NCBI RefSeq assembly: GCF_023806485.1
Contig: NZ_JAMSLR010000010.1
Span: 41,718-105,717, forward strand
DNA: 64,000 nt
Direction of reading: 5' to 3'
DNA from: Thermalbibacter longus
Lineage (GTDB): Bacteria > Chloroflexota > Chloroflexia > Thermomicrobiales > Thermomicrobiaceae
Shown here one piece after another: positions 7,976-17,052 of the stretch. Made by a program: the position numbers and the translations under genes. The stretch's first letter is position 1. Every line of letters starts with the position of its first letter. The notes beneath the pieces were generated by a model. The model searched no databases. It was not told where the DNA came from and saw only the letters and a list, made by a program, of their open reading frames with translations.

Positions 7976-8880
7976 CCGCGAGAGCCGTGCTCGAGGTGGA
8001 GATCCCGGAGCTGCCGCGCTTCCGGCGAGGCAAAGTGAGGGAAACGTTCGACCTGGGCGATCGCTTGCTGATGGTGGCGACCGATCGCCTCTCGGCGTTC
8101 GACGTGGTACTTCCGACCGGTATCCCTGGCAAAGGGGTGGTATTGACCCAGCTCTCGCGCTTCTGGTTCGAGTGGTTCGGTCACCGCATTCGCTCGCATT
8201 ACGTGACCACCGATCTGAGCAACCTGCCGCCAGCAGTGCAGCGTCACCGCGTGGTGCTGGAGGGACGATCGATGATCGTTCGCCGCGCTGAGCGGATCGA
8301 CGTCGAGTGCGTGGCGCGCGGCTACCTGAGCGGCTCGGCCTGGGCCGAGTACCGCGAGAGCGGCACGGTTGCGGGCCAGCGGCTGCCGGCGGGGCTGGTC
8401 GAGAGCGACCGGCTTCCCGAGCCGCTCTTCACGCCAGCGGTCAAGGCTGAGAGCGGCCACGACCGCAACATCAGCTTCCCTGAGCTGGTCGATCTGGTGG
8501 GCGAGGAACTAGCCACCAGATTGCGAGAAGAGACGCTGGCAATCTACCGGGCGGCCGAGCGCTACGCGCTCGACCGGGGCGTCATCATCGCGGATACGAA
8601 GCTGGAGTTCGGCTGGATCGACGGGAAGCTGGCGGTGATCGACGAGCTGTTGACGCCAGACAGCTCACGGTTCTGGGACGCGGAGCGCTACAGCCCGGGT
8701 AGAGCACAGCCCTCGTTCGACAAGCAGTTCGTGCGAGACTGGCTGCTCTCCTCGAGCTGGAACCGAGAACCACCGGGGCCGGCCCTCCCCGACGACGTCG
8801 TAGAGGCTACCCGGCGTCGCTACTTCGAGGCGTACGAGCGGCTGACCGGACAGGTGCTCCGGTTGCCCGACGATGAGTAG
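7972..8880 (+). CDS. purC: SAICAR synthase
   Basis: This 302-aa enzyme joins aspartate to CAIR in an ATP-dependent step. It has the N-terminal GKVRETFDLGDRLLMVATDR loop, the SAFD motif, and the substrate-binding IVRRAERIDVECVARGYLSGS region. The length is nearer the longer (fungal-like) PurC group than the compact ~240-aa group. It overlaps purB by 4 bases and is followed by purS after 9 bases. Confidence 0.97.
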   Translation: MTARAVLEVEIPELPRFRRGKVRETFDLGDRLLMVATDRLSAFDVVLPTGIPGKGVVLTQLSRFWFEWFGHRIRSHYVTTDLSNLPPAVQRHRVVLEGRSMIVRRAERIDVECVARGYLSGSAWAEYRESGTVAGQRLPAGLVESDRLPEPLFTPAVKAESGHDRNISFPELVDLVGEELATRLREETLAIYRAAERYALDRGVIIADTKLEFGWIDGKLAVIDELLTPDSSRFWDAERYSPGRAQPSFDKQFVRDWLLSSSWNREPPGPALPDDVVEATRRRYFEAYERLTGQVLRLPDDE

Positions 8881-8889
8881 GCGGGCGAG

Positions 8890-9153
8890 ATGACCAGCGA
8901 AAAAGCGTGGCGAGCCGACGTGTACGTGGCGCTCAAGGCGGGCGTGAACGACCCCCAGGGCTTGGCTGTGCGGGATGGCCTGCACCGGTTGGGTTACGAT
9001 GAGGTGTCACAGGTGCGGGTGGGGCGGTACATCCAGGTCTGGTTGGAGGCGCCGGACGAGGAAGCGGCAGCGGCGCGCGTTCGCGAGATGTGCGAGCGGT
9101 TGCTGGCGAACCCAGTGATCGAGGAATACCGGTTTCATGTGGTTCGAGCGTGA
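8890..9153 (+). CDS. purS: FGAM synthase subunit PurS
   Basis: This 87-aa protein is the small structural subunit that bridges PurL and PurQ in the three-part FGAM synthase. It carries the typical pattern VYVALKAGVNDPQG, GLHRLGYDEVSQVRVGRY and a closing NPVIEEYRF. It lies in the usual position between purC and purQ. Confidence 0.95.
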   Translation: MTSEKAWRADVYVALKAGVNDPQGLAVRDGLHRLGYDEVSQVRVGRYIQVWLEAPDEEAAAARVREMCERLLANPVIEEYRFHVVRA

Positions 9154-9189
9154 CGCCCAGCGCTGGGCGGGGTGTGGACGGAACCAGGC

Positions 9190-9897
9190 ATGCGTTTCGC
9201 AGTGATCACGTTTCCTGGCAGCAACGGTGACCACGACGCGCTGATGGCGATCCAGATGGGACTGGGGCAGCCCGTGGAGCTCGTCTGGCATACGGAGACC
9301 GATCTCTCCCGCTTTGACTGCCTGATCATCCCGGGTGGGTTCTCCTACGGCGACTATCTTCGCGCGGGCGCCATCGCGCGCTTCGCGCCGGTCATGGAGT
9401 CCGTTCGGGCGTTCGCTGAGGCAGGTGGCCCGGTACTCGGCATCTGCAACGGGTTCCAGATCCTTACCGAAGCTGGCCTGCTGCCGGGCGCGCTGCTGCG
9501 CAACGCCTCGCTCTCGTTCGAGTGCGCCTGGGTACACGTACGGGTGGACAACGACCGGACGCCCTGGACACGCGCGCTCGCCCCGGGGACGATCCTGCGG
9601 CTGCCGATCGCCCACGGCGAGGGGCGCTACTACGCGGACGACGCGACGCTCGAGCGGCTCGAGCGCGAAGGCCGGGTCGTGTTCCGCTACGTCGACGCCG
9701 ACGGCCGGGTCACCCCGGAGGCGAACCCGAATGGCTCGCTGAACAACATCGCTGGGGTGTGCAACGAGCGCGGCAACGTGGTGGGCCTAATGCCGCACCC
9801 CGAGCGAGCCTACGACCGGCTCATCGGTGGAGATGACGGTCTGCGCGTGCTGTCCGCCGTGCTGCGGGCTGGGGTCGCGGCTGCGAGCCGCTCATAG
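9190..9897 (+). CDS. purQ: FGAM synthase glutaminase subunit PurQ
   Basis: The 235-aa class I glutaminase supplies ammonia to PurL. It shows [16 protein letters not shown] at the start, [13 protein letters not shown], the nucleophile elbow GICNGFQ, and the catalytic His-Glu in MPHPER near the C-terminus. The frame is open to a GTG at 9172, but the family begins directly at the MRFAVI segment and GGACGGA lies upstream of the ATG at 9190. Confidence 0.96.
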   Translation: MRFAVITFPGSNGDHDALMAIQMGLGQPVELVWHTETDLSRFDCLIIPGGFSYGDYLRAGAIARFAPVMESVRAFAEAGGPVLGICNGFQILTEAGLLPGALLRNASLSFECAWVHVRVDNDRTPWTRALAPGTILRLPIAHGEGRYYADDATLERLEREGRVVFRYVDADGRVTPEANPNGSLNNIAGVCNERGNVVGLMPHPERAYDRLIGGDDGLRVLSAVLRAGVAAASRS

Positions 9898-9972
9898 GGA
9901 ACCCCAGCCGGAGATGAAGATCGGATTCTGGTAGGAAACGGGCGGTGGGAAACGCCGAAGAGGCAGGGGCGC

Positions 9973-12180
9973 ATGCAGGTTACGCCTGAGATCCTGGCTG
10001 AAGTCGCCCTGACCGAGGACGAGTACCGGCTGATCGTGGAGCGGCTGGGCCGCGAGCCCAACCCGGTCGAGCTGGGTATGTTCGGGGCGATGTGGAGCGA
10101 GCACTGCGGCTACAAGAACTCGCGGCCGCTCCTCAAGCGGCTGCCGACGAGCGGCCCGCGGGTCGTGCAGGGGCCCGGCGAGAACGCCGGCGCGGTGGAC
10201 ATCGGTGAAGGGCTGGTCGCGGTGCTCAAGATCGAGTCCCACAACCATCCCAGCGCGGTCGAGCCCTTCCAGGGCGCCGCTACCGGCGTCGGAGGCATCG
10301 TGCGCGACATCTTCACCATGGGCGCGCGGCCGGTGGCCATCCTCGATTCGCTCCGCTTCGGGCCCCTAGAGGAGCCGCGCAACCGCTACTTGTTCCACGG
10401 TGTCGTTGGTGGGATCGGCTGGTACGGTAACTGCCTAGGTATCCCCACGGTGGCGGGGGACGTCTTCTTCGACCCTGGCTACAGCGCGAACCCGCTAGTC
10501 AACGCGATGTGCGTCGGCGTGGCCCGCCGGGACGCGCTGGTGCGCGCGAGGGCGACCGGGCCGGGGAATCTCGTGCTCCTGGTGGGCGCCGACACGGGAC
10601 GGGACGGGATCCACGGCGCGACGTTCGCTTCCGTCGAGGATCCGGAGAAGTCTCATCGCGGCGTGGTGCAGGTGGGGAACCCGTTCTTGGAGAAGCTGCT
10701 GCTGGAAGCCTGTCTCGAAGCGCTCGAGAGCGGTTGCGTCGTGGCGATGCAGGATCTCGGCGCAGCCGGGCTGACCAGCTCGACGGCGGAGACCGCGGCC
10801 CGCGGCGGGGTCGGCATCGAGATCGACGTCGCCAAGGTACCACGCCGCGAGGCAGGCATGACGCCGTACGAGGTGATGCTCTCGGAGAGCCAGGAGCGCA
10901 TGCTGGTGATCGTCGAGCCATCGAAGCTGGAGGTGGTCGAGGCGATCTTCCGGCGCTGGGAGCTGCACGCGGCGGTCATCGGCCGGGTGACCGGCGATGG
11001 GATGCTCCGGGTGCTCGAGGACGGCCGGCCGGTGGCCGAGGTGCCGGTACGCCTGCTGACCGATGCACCCACCTACGTGCGCCAGGGCCGTGAAGACCCC
11101 GAGATCGCCGCGCTGCGGAATCGCGACCTCTCGGCAGTGCCTGACCTGGGCCGCTCGCCGGAGGAAGGATTGACCGCGGGGCAGGCCCTGCTCGCGCTGC
11201 TCCGCTCGCCGAACATCGCCAGCCGGCGTCCGGTGTACAGGACGTACGACCACACGATCCTGACCAACACCGTCCTGCCGCCGGGCGAAGGGGATGCCGC
11301 GGTGTTGCGCATCAAAGGCACCCGGCTCGGACTGGCAGTGAAGACCGACTGCAACCCGCGCTATTGCCTGCTCGATCCGTATCTGGGTGCCCAGCACGCG
11401 GTGGCGGAGGCGGCGCGCAACGTCTCCTGCGTCGGCGCCGAGCCCGCCGCGATCACCGATTGTCTCAACTTCGGCAACCCGGAGCGTCCCGGGGTCTATT
11501 ACCAGCTCTCGCAAGCCATCGAAGGGATGGCAGTGGCCTGCGAGGCGCTCGGCATCCCGATCGTGAGCGGCAACGCCAGCCTGTACAACGAATCCGGCGG
11601 CCGGGCCATCCCGCCGACCCCGACGATCGGTATCGTCGGGGTCTTGGACGACGTTACCCGCCATGCCGGGCTGGCCTTCGCCAGCCAAGGAGTGGTCTAT
11701 CTCATCGGGCCGGCACAGGCCACGCTGGGGGCCAGCGAGTACTTGGCGCTGCTCCACGGGCTGACTGCTGGCTCGCCGCCGTCGTTGGATCTGGAATTAG
11801 AGCTGCAGGTGCAGCGGGCCGTACGAGAGGGCATCGCCCGGGGCGTGGTGCGCGCGGCGCACGACTGCAGCGAAGGCGGCCTCGCTGTGGCGCTGGCCGA
11901 GAGCTGCATCGCTGGCCAGGTCGGTGGCCGCTTCGAGATCGAGCCGCTCATCGAGGCCAACGCCGGACGACTCGACCGGGCGCTGTTCGGAGAAGCGGGC
12001 TCCCGCGTTCTGGTTCAGGTCGCTCCCGGTGACGAGGCCAACCTTATCGCCCTGCTCAATGGCTATCGGCTCCCGTACCTGCGGCTGGGAGAGACCGGCG
12101 GGGACTCGCTCGTCCTCGGGGATGCGCTCGCGATTTCGCTCGGCGAGCTGCGAGCAGCCTGGTCCAGCGGGCTGGGCTAG
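9973..12180 (+). CDS. purL: FGAM synthase subunit PurL (small type)
   Basis: The 735-aa synthetase domain makes FGAM from FGAR, ATP and the ammonia delivered by PurQ. The length matches the small PurL that needs separate PurS and PurQ. Visible motifs are [11 protein letters not shown], the [20 protein letters not shown] segment, and a second AIRS-like half with [11 protein letters not shown] and [15 protein letters not shown]. It starts 75 bases after purQ and is followed by purF. Confidence 0.97.
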   Translation: MQVTPEILAEVALTEDEYRLIVERLGREPNPVELGMFGAMWSEHCGYKNSRPLLKRLPTSGPRVVQGPGENAGAVDIGEGLVAVLKIESHNHPSAVEPFQGAATGVGGIVRDIFTMGARPVAILDSLRFGPLEEPRNRYLFHGVVGGIGWYGNCLGIPTVAGDVFFDPGYSANPLVNAMCVGVARRDALVRARATGPGNLVLLVGADTGRDGIHGATFASVEDPEKSHRGVVQVGNPFLEKLLLEACLEALESGCVVAMQDLGAAGLTSSTAETAARGGVGIEIDVAKVPRREAGMTPYEVMLSESQERMLVIVEPSKLEVVEAIFRRWELHAAVIGRVTGDGMLRVLEDGRPVAEVPVRLLTDAPTYVRQGREDPEIAALRNRDLSAVPDLGRSPEEGLTAGQALLALLRSPNIASRRPVYRTYDHTILTNTVLPPGEGDAAVLRIKGTRLGLAVKTDCNPRYCLLDPYLGAQHAVAEAARNVSCVGAEPAAITDCLNFGNPERPGVYYQLSQAIEGMAVACEALGIPIVSGNASLYNESGGRAIPPTPTIGIVGVLDDVTRHAGLAFASQGVVYLIGPAQATLGASEYLALLHGLTAGSPPSLDLELELQVQRAVREGIARGVVRAAHDCSEGGLAVALAESCIAGQVGGRFEIEPLIEANAGRLDRALFGEAGSRVLVQVAPGDEANLIALLNGYRLPYLRLGETGGDSLVLGDALAISLGELRAAWSSGLG

Positions 12181-12241
12181 ATGCTCTCCGTTTTTTGAAG
12201 CGCGTGTACGTTCGGCCCTGTGTGTTACACTCGGGCTGAGT

Positions 12242-13663
12242 ATGGGCACCGGTCAGGAGCGGGCCGTGCAGTGGGAGAGTCCGCGTGAGGAGTGCGGCGT
12301 CTTCGGGATCTATGCTCCCGGCGAGGACGTCGCCAGGCTGACCTTCTTCGGCCTCTACGCGTTGCAGCACCGGGGACAGGAGAGCGCTGGCATCGCGACC
12401 AGCGACGGGCAACGGCTCTATCTGCATACGCGGATGGGTCTGGTCAACACAGCCTTCACCGAGGAGGACCTACGGCGTCTCCCCGGTCACATCGCAATCG
12501 GCCATACCCGGTATTCGACCACCGGGAGTAGCGTGGTAGTGAATGCAGGGCCGTTCCTGGTACAGGAGGGGATCGAGCCGGTTGCGGTGGCCCACAACGG
12601 CAACCTCGTCAACTCTGAGCAACTCCGCCAGGAGTTGCTCGCTCAGGGGATTCGGCTGGCCGGTACCACGGATACCGAAGCGCTCACCTGGGTGCTGGCG
12701 CTCACCCCTGGCTCCGACCTCGCCACTCGGATTCGTCGAGCGATGGCTCGCTTTCTCGGCGCGTACAGCCTCGCGATCTTGACGCCAGGGGCGCTAGCAG
12801 CGGTGCGTGACCCGCTCGGCATCAGGCCGCTGTGCCTGGGGCGACTGGGAGCGGGCTGGGTGGTCGCGTCGGAGACCTGCGCGCTGGCGACCATCGGGGC
12901 CACCTTCGAGCGCGAAGTCGAACCCGGAGAGATCGTGGTGATCGATTCGGAGGGTCTCCGCAGCTATCCTGCTCCTGAACTGGCCGAGCGACAGGCGACC
13001 TGCATCTTCGAGTTCATCTACTTCGCCCGGCCGGACAGCCAGATGATGGGGCGCCGGCTGCACATCGTTCGCCAGCGCATGGGCATGGAGCTCTGGCGAG
13101 AGCACCCGGCCGACGCCGACGTCGTCGTCCCGTTGCCCGATTCGGCAGTGCCGGCCGCGATCGGCTACTCGAGGGCCTCAGGTATCCCCTACGCCGAGGC
13201 GCTCATCAAGAATCGCTATATCGGTCGCACCTTCATCCAGCCCGACCAGCGGCTGCGAGAGCAAGGAGTCAAGCTCAAGTTCAACGCGCTCCCGGAAGTA
13301 TTGGAAGGCAAGCGCGTGGTGCTGGTCGACGACACGATCGTCCGGGGCACGACGAGCCGGCCGATCGTCGAGTTACTACGCCAGAACGGCGCCAGAGAAG
13401 TGCACATGCGGGTGCACGCGCCGCCGATCATGTGGCCGTGCTACCTGGGCGTCGACATGGCTACGCGCGAGGAGCTGATCGCGGCGCGCCTCTCGGTCGA
13501 GGAGATCGGCCGGGCTATCGGCGCCGACTCCATTGGCTATCTGAGCCTCGAAGGGTTGCTCCGCGCCATCGGATTGCCACACGATCGGTTTTGTACCGCA
13601 TGCCTGACCGGGCAGTACCCAGTACCCGTGCCGACAGTCGCGGCGGTCGTGGCGAACCGGTAG
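12242..13663 (+). CDS. purF: Amidophosphoribosyltransferase
   Basis: The 473-aa enzyme catalyses the first step of purine synthesis, PRPP plus glutamine to phosphoribosylamine. A 17-residue propeptide precedes Cys18 in EECGVFGIY, as in the self-processed Bacillus type. The PRPP-binding loop VVLVDDTIVRGTTS is present. The four cysteines of the [4Fe-4S] type are visible (TCIFEF, PCYLGVD, FCTAC). The frame is open far upstream inside purL; I chose the ATG at 12242. A TACACT -10-like box at 12226-12231 might give a near-leaderless transcript, but its -35 is poor. Confidence 0.96.
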   Translation: MGTGQERAVQWESPREECGVFGIYAPGEDVARLTFFGLYALQHRGQESAGIATSDGQRLYLHTRMGLVNTAFTEEDLRRLPGHIAIGHTRYSTTGSSVVVNAGPFLVQEGIEPVAVAHNGNLVNSEQLRQELLAQGIRLAGTTDTEALTWVLALTPGSDLATRIRRAMARFLGAYSLAILTPGALAAVRDPLGIRPLCLGRLGAGWVVASETCALATIGATFEREVEPGEIVVIDSEGLRSYPAPELAERQATCIFEFIYFARPDSQMMGRRLHIVRQRMGMELWREHPADADVVVPLPDSAVPAAIGYSRASGIPYAEALIKNRYIGRTFIQPDQRLREQGVKLKFNALPEVLEGKRVVLVDDTIVRGTTSRPIVELLRQNGAREVHMRVHAPPIMWPCYLGVDMATREELIAARLSVEEIGRAIGADSIGYLSLEGLLRAIGLPHDRFCTACLTGQYPVPVPTVAAVVANR

Positions 13664-13772
13664 GCAATGCCCCGTGCCCGAAGGAGCCGAGGTCGCGTCC
13701 GATGCCAGCAGAACGTCCGGCTGCTCCGCCGGGCATCAGCCGCACGTCTGGGATCTCGCTGACAGAGTAGCG

Positions 13773-15215
13773 ATGTCGATCAGGTCTCCTGGATTCGATC
13801 CAAGCGGGCGATATCGCTTCAGCACGTCGCCGTCGGTCAGGCGGCGGGCGTGGTTCGGCGCGTATCCCGAGTCACAGGTGGCACTCGTCGGCGCTGCCTG
13901 CACGCTGTGCATCCTGCTCGTGCTCCTGCTCACGACGGCACGCGCTGATGCCGCGATGTACACATTCAAGTCCCTGCGAGAGATGGTCCGCAATTCTCGC
14001 CTCTTCCACGAGGTGATCCCGACCGCCGTCGTGCTCCCTTCGATCGCCTATGCCGTGCTGGCGTGGGGCTGTGTCGCGCTGCTCTGGATGGTCTACGTCC
14101 CGCTCAACCTCCGCTTGGTAGGGCATCGGCTCGACTTTCGACTGATCGCTCGGTGGACGATGGCCCTCGCGCTCGTCGCACTGGCCATCCCGCCGATCTT
14201 CTCGACGGATGTATTCTCGTACTCGCTGTTCGGTCGCCTCGGTGCGGTCTACGGTTTGAACCCGTACATGGCCACCGGCCGCGACCTTTCCGGGAACGAT
14301 CCGCTGCTGCCGTATCTCTACTGGCGCGACATTCCTTCTCCGTACGGTCCCGTGTGGACGATCATCTCGATCATCGTCGCGGCCGGGCCGGACGCGTCAC
14401 CGCTCGAGCTGGCGCTTCGTTTCAAGCTGCTGTGCCTGGGCGCGTTCGTGATCAGCGGGTGGCTGATCTACCGGTTCGTGCAGGAGCGCTGGCCCGAGCA
14501 CGCCGCCTGGGCCTATCTCGCGTTCACATGGAATCCGCTGGTGATCGTGGAGGGCCTCATCGCCGGGCATAACGACACGGTGGTGCTGGCCCTGCTGCTC
14601 ACCGGCGCCTGGCTGCTGCTGAGCGGGCAGCCGGCGCTCGGCGCTCTCGGCTTGACCGCCTCCGCGCTCATCAAGTACTCGACGCTGCCAATCCTCGGGC
14701 TGGCCGGTTTGGCTGCGCTCGCAAAGGCTCCTCCGTCCCAGCGTACTGGCACGGCAGTGCGCCTAGGTGGCGCGATCCTCGGGTCGATCGTGGTCGCCTT
14801 TGCGCCGTTCTGGGTCGGCATCGAGGTGCTCACCAGCACGCTCAACGAGCCCGGGCGAGGGATAAACAATCTCCTGATTCGCGGATTGGGCTGGCTCGTC
14901 ACCGAGGCGACGGGAGGGCGGGTCGACGCGCTGGCGCCGGCCGGAGCCGTGGGGCTAGCGGTGGTGCTTTTCCTGCTGTGGCTGCTCGTCGGTTTCCGAC
15001 GCCGATTGAGCGCCCTACCGGACTGGACGGTCCATGATCAGCTTGCGGCGTGGAGCCAGATTCTCCTCGCGTTTCTGGTGGTCTGGCCGCGGATCCATAC
15101 CTGGTACTTCCTCTTGCCGCTCGGGCTCGCGCTCGCTGCCGGACCCGATCACCGCCGCTCGTTCTGGGCAGCGCTGATCGCAGCCATGGCCTCCTATACG
15201 TCGTACCTGCTTTGA
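13773..15215 (+). CDS. GT-C membrane glycosyltransferase, mannosyltransferase-like
   Basis: The 480-aa protein has many membrane segments and the loop STDVFSYSLFGR after an early membrane span, a pattern of polyprenol-phosphate-sugar-dependent GT-C enzymes such as the alpha-1,6-mannosyltransferases MptA/MptB. Other features are GLNPYMATG, PSPYGPVW and a GHNDTVVLALLL segment. It would add a sugar from a lipid carrier on the outer face of the membrane; the donor and acceptor cannot be read here. A GTG start at 13674 is possible, but the ATG at 13773 begins the hydrophilic N-terminus more naturally. It lies between purF and gcvT, with its own function. Confidence 0.75.
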   Translation: MSIRSPGFDPSGRYRFSTSPSVRRRAWFGAYPESQVALVGAACTLCILLVLLLTTARADAAMYTFKSLREMVRNSRLFHEVIPTAVVLPSIAYAVLAWGCVALLWMVYVPLNLRLVGHRLDFRLIARWTMALALVALAIPPIFSTDVFSYSLFGRLGAVYGLNPYMATGRDLSGNDPLLPYLYWRDIPSPYGPVWTIISIIVAAGPDASPLELALRFKLLCLGAFVISGWLIYRFVQERWPEHAAWAYLAFTWNPLVIVEGLIAGHNDTVVLALLLTGAWLLLSGQPALGALGLTASALIKYSTLPILGLAGLAALAKAPPSQRTGTAVRLGGAILGSIVVAFAPFWVGIEVLTSTLNEPGRGINNLLIRGLGWLVTEATGGRVDALAPAGAVGLAVVLFLLWLLVGFRRRLSALPDWTVHDQLAAWSQILLAFLVVWPRIHTWYFLLPLGLALAAGPDHRRSFWAALIAAMASYTSYLL

Positions 15216-15266
15216 ACCTGCCTTTGCGAAGGCTGACCGCTCCAAGGGATTGCCCGTTCAGGAATG

Positions 15267-15296
15267 TTGACCGCTTCCGATCGGCATGGCTAGAAT
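15267..15296 (+). promoter_or_regulatory. Promoter of the gcv genes
   Basis: TTGACC (15267-15272) and TAGAAT (15291-15296) are 18 bp apart. Transcription would start near 15303, only about 30 nt before gcvT, so there is no room for a glycine riboswitch in front of the operon. Confidence 0.75.
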
Positions 15297-15332
15297 CGGC
15301 TGATCGAGCAATGGTGGCGGAAGGGGGCTCGA

Positions 15333-16445
15333 TTGACGGAACTGAAGCGGACCCCGCTTGCGGAGCGGCACCAGCAGCTCGGTGCCCGCATGATCGAATT
15401 CGCCGGCTGGTACATGCCCGTCCAGTACAAGGGCATCATCGTCGAGCACCAGACCGTCCGCACGATCGCCGGGCTGTTCGATCTAGGTCACATGGGTCAG
15501 GTTGAGGTGGGCGGGCCCGACGCGCTGGAGTTCCTGCAGTACGTCTCCCCGAACGATGTGGCCCGGTTACGGCCGGGAGAGGCGCAGTACTCGATGCTCC
15601 TCTACCCGAACGGAGGCGTGGTCGACGATATCTTAATCTACAATCGCCCGGCGGGCGATGGCTACTTCGTGGTCGTCAACGCCGCCAACACCGAGAAGGA
15701 CGTCGCCTGGCTCAACGAGCAGCGGACGCAACGCTCAGACCTCAAGGTTGACGTGATCGATGTCTCCGACCGGACCGGGATGCTCGCGATCCAAGGCCCG
15801 CAGGCGGAGGCGATCCTGCAACGCCTCACGCGCGCCGATCTCTCGGAGGTGGAGTACTTTCACGCCATCGAGACCGACGTGGCCGGGGTGCCGGCAATGG
15901 TGGCCCGGACGGGATATACCGGGGAGGACGGCTTCGAGCTGTACTTTCCGATCGAGCATGCGGTCGCCCTCTGGGATCGACTGCTCGAGGCCGGCACGCC
16001 GGACGGCATGCTGCCGATCGGGCTCGGCGCGCGCGATACGCTGCGGCTCGAGGCCTGCCTGCCCCTGTACGGCAATGAGCTGTCGGCAGAGATTACGCCA
16101 CTGGAGGCCGGCCTGAGCTGGGTGGTGAAATTCGACAAGGGCGACTTCATCGGGCGGGAGGCGTTGCTCCGGCAGAGGAGCGAAGGAATTCCCCGCAAGC
16201 TCGTGGGGTTCAAGATGGTGGAGCGCGGTGGAGTGCCACGCTCGCACTGCGAGGTGCAGGTCGATGGCAAGACGGTCGGGTTCGTGACCAGTGGCACGTC
16301 GTCTCCGACGCTGCGTGAGAACATCGGGCTCGCCTTGGTCGCTCGAGAGTATGCTGGAGTCGGCCGGCCGCTGGACATCGTGATACGTGGCCGTCCAGTG
16401 CGGGCCGAGCAGGTAAAGACGCCGTTTTACAAGCGGGCACGATAG
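15333..16445 (+). CDS. gcvT: Aminomethyltransferase (glycine cleavage T protein)
   Basis: The 370-aa T protein transfers the methylene group from aminomethyl-lipoyl GcvH to tetrahydrofolate, releasing ammonia. Family sequences seen are EFAGWYMPVQYKG near residue 24, FDLGHMGQ, ARTGYTGEDGFELY and GLGARDTLRLEACLPLYGNE. The start codon is TTG, supported by GGAAGGGGG upstream and the strong promoter just before it. gcvH follows after 27 bases. Confidence 0.96.
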   Translation: MTELKRTPLAERHQQLGARMIEFAGWYMPVQYKGIIVEHQTVRTIAGLFDLGHMGQVEVGGPDALEFLQYVSPNDVARLRPGEAQYSMLLYPNGGVVDDILIYNRPAGDGYFVVVNAANTEKDVAWLNEQRTQRSDLKVDVIDVSDRTGMLAIQGPQAEAILQRLTRADLSEVEYFHAIETDVAGVPAMVARTGYTGEDGFELYFPIEHAVALWDRLLEAGTPDGMLPIGLGARDTLRLEACLPLYGNELSAEITPLEAGLSWVVKFDKGDFIGREALLRQRSEGIPRKLVGFKMVERGGVPRSHCEVQVDGKTVGFVTSGTSSPTLRENIGLALVAREYAGVGRPLDIVIRGRPVRAEQVKTPFYKRAR

Positions 16446-16472
16446 TCGACATAAAAGGAGGTCGTGAGCAGC

Positions 16473-16871
16473 ATGGTACAGGTCGAGCAGGGGCTGCGGT
16501 ATTCGCGCACGCACGAGTGGGCCAGGATCGAGGGCGATGTTGCCACCGTCGGCGTTACTGACTACGCCCAGTCCGAGTTGGGCGATATCACCTACCTCGA
16601 GTTGCCGCAACCGGGCACGCAGGTCAAGCAGGGTGAGCCGATGGGCGTCATCGAGTCGGTCAAGGCCGCGTCTGATATCTATTCACCGGTCAGCGGTGAA
16701 GTGATCGAGGCGAACCAGGGAGTGGTCGATGCGCCGGAGAAGGTGAACCAGTCACCGTACGGGGAGGCCTGGCTGGTCAAGATCCGGCTCAGTGACCCAT
16801 CCGAGGTAGAGAACCTGATGGATGCCACTGCCTACGAGCAGTTCCTGGCTGAAGAGGCAGCCGCGCGATGA
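16473..16871 (+). CDS. gcvH: Glycine cleavage H protein
   Basis: This 132-aa lipoyl carrier shuttles the aminomethyl group between the P, T and L proteins. The lipoylated lysine is Lys64 in GVIESVKAASD, preceded by the HEWARIEGDVATVGVTDYAQ block. AAGGAGG at 16455-16461 fits the ATG at 16473 (11-base spacing) better than a GTG at 16464 only 2 bases away. Confidence 0.96.
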   Translation: MVQVEQGLRYSRTHEWARIEGDVATVGVTDYAQSELGDITYLELPQPGTQVKQGEPMGVIESVKAASDIYSPVSGEVIEANQGVVDAPEKVNQSPYGEAWLVKIRLSDPSEVENLMDATAYEQFLAEEAAAR

Positions 16872-17036
16872 CGGCCGGTTAGGCAGTGCTGGGTTGATCA
16901 GGTGCGGAAAGGCGATCCTGGCAATAAACCCGCCCGGCCGCAGGTACTGCCGCTGGCGTAGAGGACGTAGTGCCTGAGCGCGTCCAGAGGTAGGACACGG
17001 TTGAATACTCTGGACGTGCTCATGAGAACTAGCACG
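16872..17036 (+). other. Structured spacer between gcvH and gcvPA
   Basis: In an otherwise tight operon this 180-base gap holds nested inverted repeats: GGCAGT (16882-16887)/ACTGCC (16946-16951), GGGTT (16891-16895)/AACCC (16927-16931) and CAGG (16899-16902)/CCTG (16917-16920). Two further hairpins follow: GTCCAGAG (16982-16989)/CTCTGGAC (17008-17015) and CGTGCT (17015-17020)/AGCACG (17031-17036). No glycine-riboswitch core is recognisable. It may be a structured leader or processing region. Confidence 0.4.
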
Positions 17037-17052
17037 AGCGGGAGAGCGAGCG

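Noticed and set aside
15216..15332. Glycine riboswitch ahead of gcvT
   Set aside because: The predicted transcription start leaves only about 30 nt before the start codon.
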